This document shows positions 6,333-6,878 of a DNA stretch of 6,878 nt, piece by piece. The DNA is from an uncultured Rothia sp. (GTDB taxonomy: Bacteria; Actinomycetota; Actinomycetes; Actinomycetales; Micrococcaceae): positions 1 to 6,878 of the forward strand of contig NZ_CALJRY010000100.1 of the NCBI RefSeq assembly GCF_937976295.1, written 5' to 3'. The notes beneath the pieces were generated by a model that saw only the letters and a list, made by a program, of their open reading frames with translations, was not told the DNA's origin and did not search any database. Numbering within the stretch: the first letter of the stretch is position 1; the number at the start of each line of letters is the position of its first letter. Made by a program: the position numbers and the translations under genes.

Positions 6333-6339
6333 CTCCTTT
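6333..6339 (-). promoter_or_regulatory. Ribosome binding site that fixes the sortase start
   Basis: Read leftward the site is AAAGGAG, 5 bases before the ATG at 6327. It is the best Shine-Dalgarno match near any candidate start of this frame. The alternative starts at 6429 (TTG) and 6414 (ATG) have no comparable site. Confidence 0.8.
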
Positions 6340-6440
6340 GTCCTTGGGTTGGGTATGTTCTTGGGCGCCGGGTGGCGTTCCGTATCTTTCAACGCACGGA
6401 GAAGGTGAAATCATCCCGTAAGTCTGCAAAGATAGGTGTG

Positions 6441-6468
6441 AACATATATTTTTAGGTTACCCATACAA
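6441..6468 (-). promoter_or_regulatory. Putative promoter of the sortase operon
   Basis: Read leftward, TTGTAT (6463-6468) as -35 and TATGTT (6441-6446) as -10 are separated by 16 bp in the most AT-rich part of the window. Transcription would begin near 6434 and leave a leader of about 105 bases before the sortase. The spacing is good and the -35 match moderate; this is prediction by eye. Confidence 0.4.
6445..6450 (+). promoter_or_regulatory. Putative -10 element of crgA
   Basis: TATATT resembles a -10 box about 35 bases before the crgA start and overlaps the predicted -10 of the leftward promoter. No convincing -35 is visible at 16-18 bases upstream. TAGGTT at 6453-6458 is an alternative -10. 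Confidence 0.3.
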
Positions 6469-6485
6469 CAATAAGCGGAGGAAGT

Positions 6486-6800
6486 ATGTCGACCAACTCG
6501 GCTAAGGCGTCGTCCAAGAAGAAGTCTCAGAAGTCTGCTAAGTCTGAGGTGGAGGATGCGAGCGAGCTGCGTCTGCGTGAGATTGCTCGTGAGATGGAGA
6601 GCGGCACGCAGCTGAAGGAGCAGACTCCGTTGTGGTACCGCGTGATTATGTTCTCGCTGTTGGCGGTGGGCATTCTGTGGATTATTGTTTTCTACATTAC
6701 GCAGGGCCTGTTCCCGATTCCTGATTTTGGTATGTGGAATGTGAGTGTTGGTGTGGGCGCCATGATGGTGAGCATGCTGATGATGACTCGCTGGCGCTAG
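6486..6800 (+). CDS. crgA: Cell division protein CrgA
   Basis: This 104-residue protein matches CrgA, a small actinobacterial membrane protein that in mycobacteria bridges FtsZ-linked and septal wall-synthesis proteins and in Streptomyces delays septation. A Lys/Ser-rich cytoplasmic N-terminus (1-20) and a charged, probably helical stretch (21-45) lead to PLWYR and the first span (about 52-72). The motif PIPDFGMWNVSVGVG (77-91) starts the second span (to about 100), and the protein ends TRWR. The two-span layout and the WN and terminal RWR features are typical. It is slightly longer than the 93 residues I recall for M. tuberculosis, mainly in the N-terminal tail. GGAGGA (6477-6482) lies 3 bases before the ATG. 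It is divergent from the sortase operon and appears to be transcribed alone. Confidence 0.93.
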   Translation: MSTNSAKASSKKKSQKSAKSEVEDASELRLREIAREMESGTQLKEQTPLWYRVIMFSLLAVGILWIIVFYITQGLFPIPDFGMWNVSVGVGAMMVSMLMMTRWR

Positions 6801-6842
6801 AGTTTTAGGCGCTAAGACTTAGGCGTTAGAGCTTGTAGAGAG

Positions 6843-6868
6843 GCGGCCGTCCCGTGTAGGGCGGTCGC
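6843..6868 (+). terminator. Hairpin after crgA, probably a truncated terminator
   Basis: GCGGCCG (6843-6849) and CCC (6851-6853), with T6850 bulged, pair with GGG (6859-6861) and CGGTCGC (6862-6868), one G-T pair included, around the loop GTGTA. This is a 10-bp, GC-rich stem about 40 bases after the crgA stop. The T-run expected of an intrinsic terminator cannot be seen because genomic sequence appears to end at 6868. Confidence 0.6.
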
Positions 6869-6878
6869 AGATCGGAAG
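6869..6878 (+). other. Residual Illumina adapter at contig end
   Basis: The last ten bases, AGATCGGAAG, equal the first ten bases of the common Illumina TruSeq adapter (which continues AGC). They sit at the extreme right edge, exactly where read-through adapter would remain after incomplete trimming. They should not be treated as genomic sequence. Confidence 0.85.

Noticed and set aside
6804..6835. Short near-repeats of TTAGGCG and a CTAAG-A-CTTAG palindrome after crgA
   Set aside because: The copies are too short and imperfect to call an operator or attachment site.

Overview
The window reads as chromosomal DNA from an actinobacterium, most likely a Micrococcaceae member resembling Rothia. 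That placement is an inference from gene order, protein style and moderately GC-rich codon use; no search was run. The order penicillin-binding protein / pknA / pknB facing trpG, with a class E-like sortase and crgA close by, is the conserved growth and division locus found near dnaA in many actinobacteria. I see no mobile element, CRISPR array, tRNA or rRNA.

Layout. From 1 to 4512 a rightward operon holds the 3' end of a PbpA-type transpeptidase, then pknA (overlapping it by 4 bp) and pknB (47 bp further on). Both kinases have a cytoplasmic kinase domain, one membrane span, extracellular PASTA repeats and a low-complexity tail. From 4513 to 4749 lies a convergent intergenic stretch with a strong bidirectional terminator, four tandem 15-bp repeats and a second long hairpin without a T-run. 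From 4750 to 6327 a tight leftward operon, read from the right, encodes a sortase, a 53-residue membrane protein that is easily missed because of its size, and a TrpG/PabA glutamine amidotransferase. A short AT-rich divergent promoter region (6328-6485) separates it from crgA, which runs rightward (6486-6800). The last stretch is a GC-rich hairpin followed immediately by 10 bases identical to the start of the common Illumina adapter, so the right edge is almost certainly an untrimmed contig end.

How the genes work together. In related bacteria PknA and PknB phosphorylate division and wall-synthesis proteins in response to peptidoglycan fragments bound by PASTA domains. PbpA cross-links peptidoglycan, CrgA tethers divisome proteins at the septum and the sortase attaches proteins to the wall. 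TrpG/PabA supplies ammonia for anthranilate or aminodeoxychorismate synthesis and is a regular but functionally unexplained neighbour.

I do not see a new defence or mobile system. The points that depart from the textbook locus are a PknA carrying two PASTA domains, a PknB that has lost one of its two activation-loop threonines, the kinases' low-complexity tails, the intergenic tandem repeat, the unannotated small membrane gene and the adapter at the contig end.
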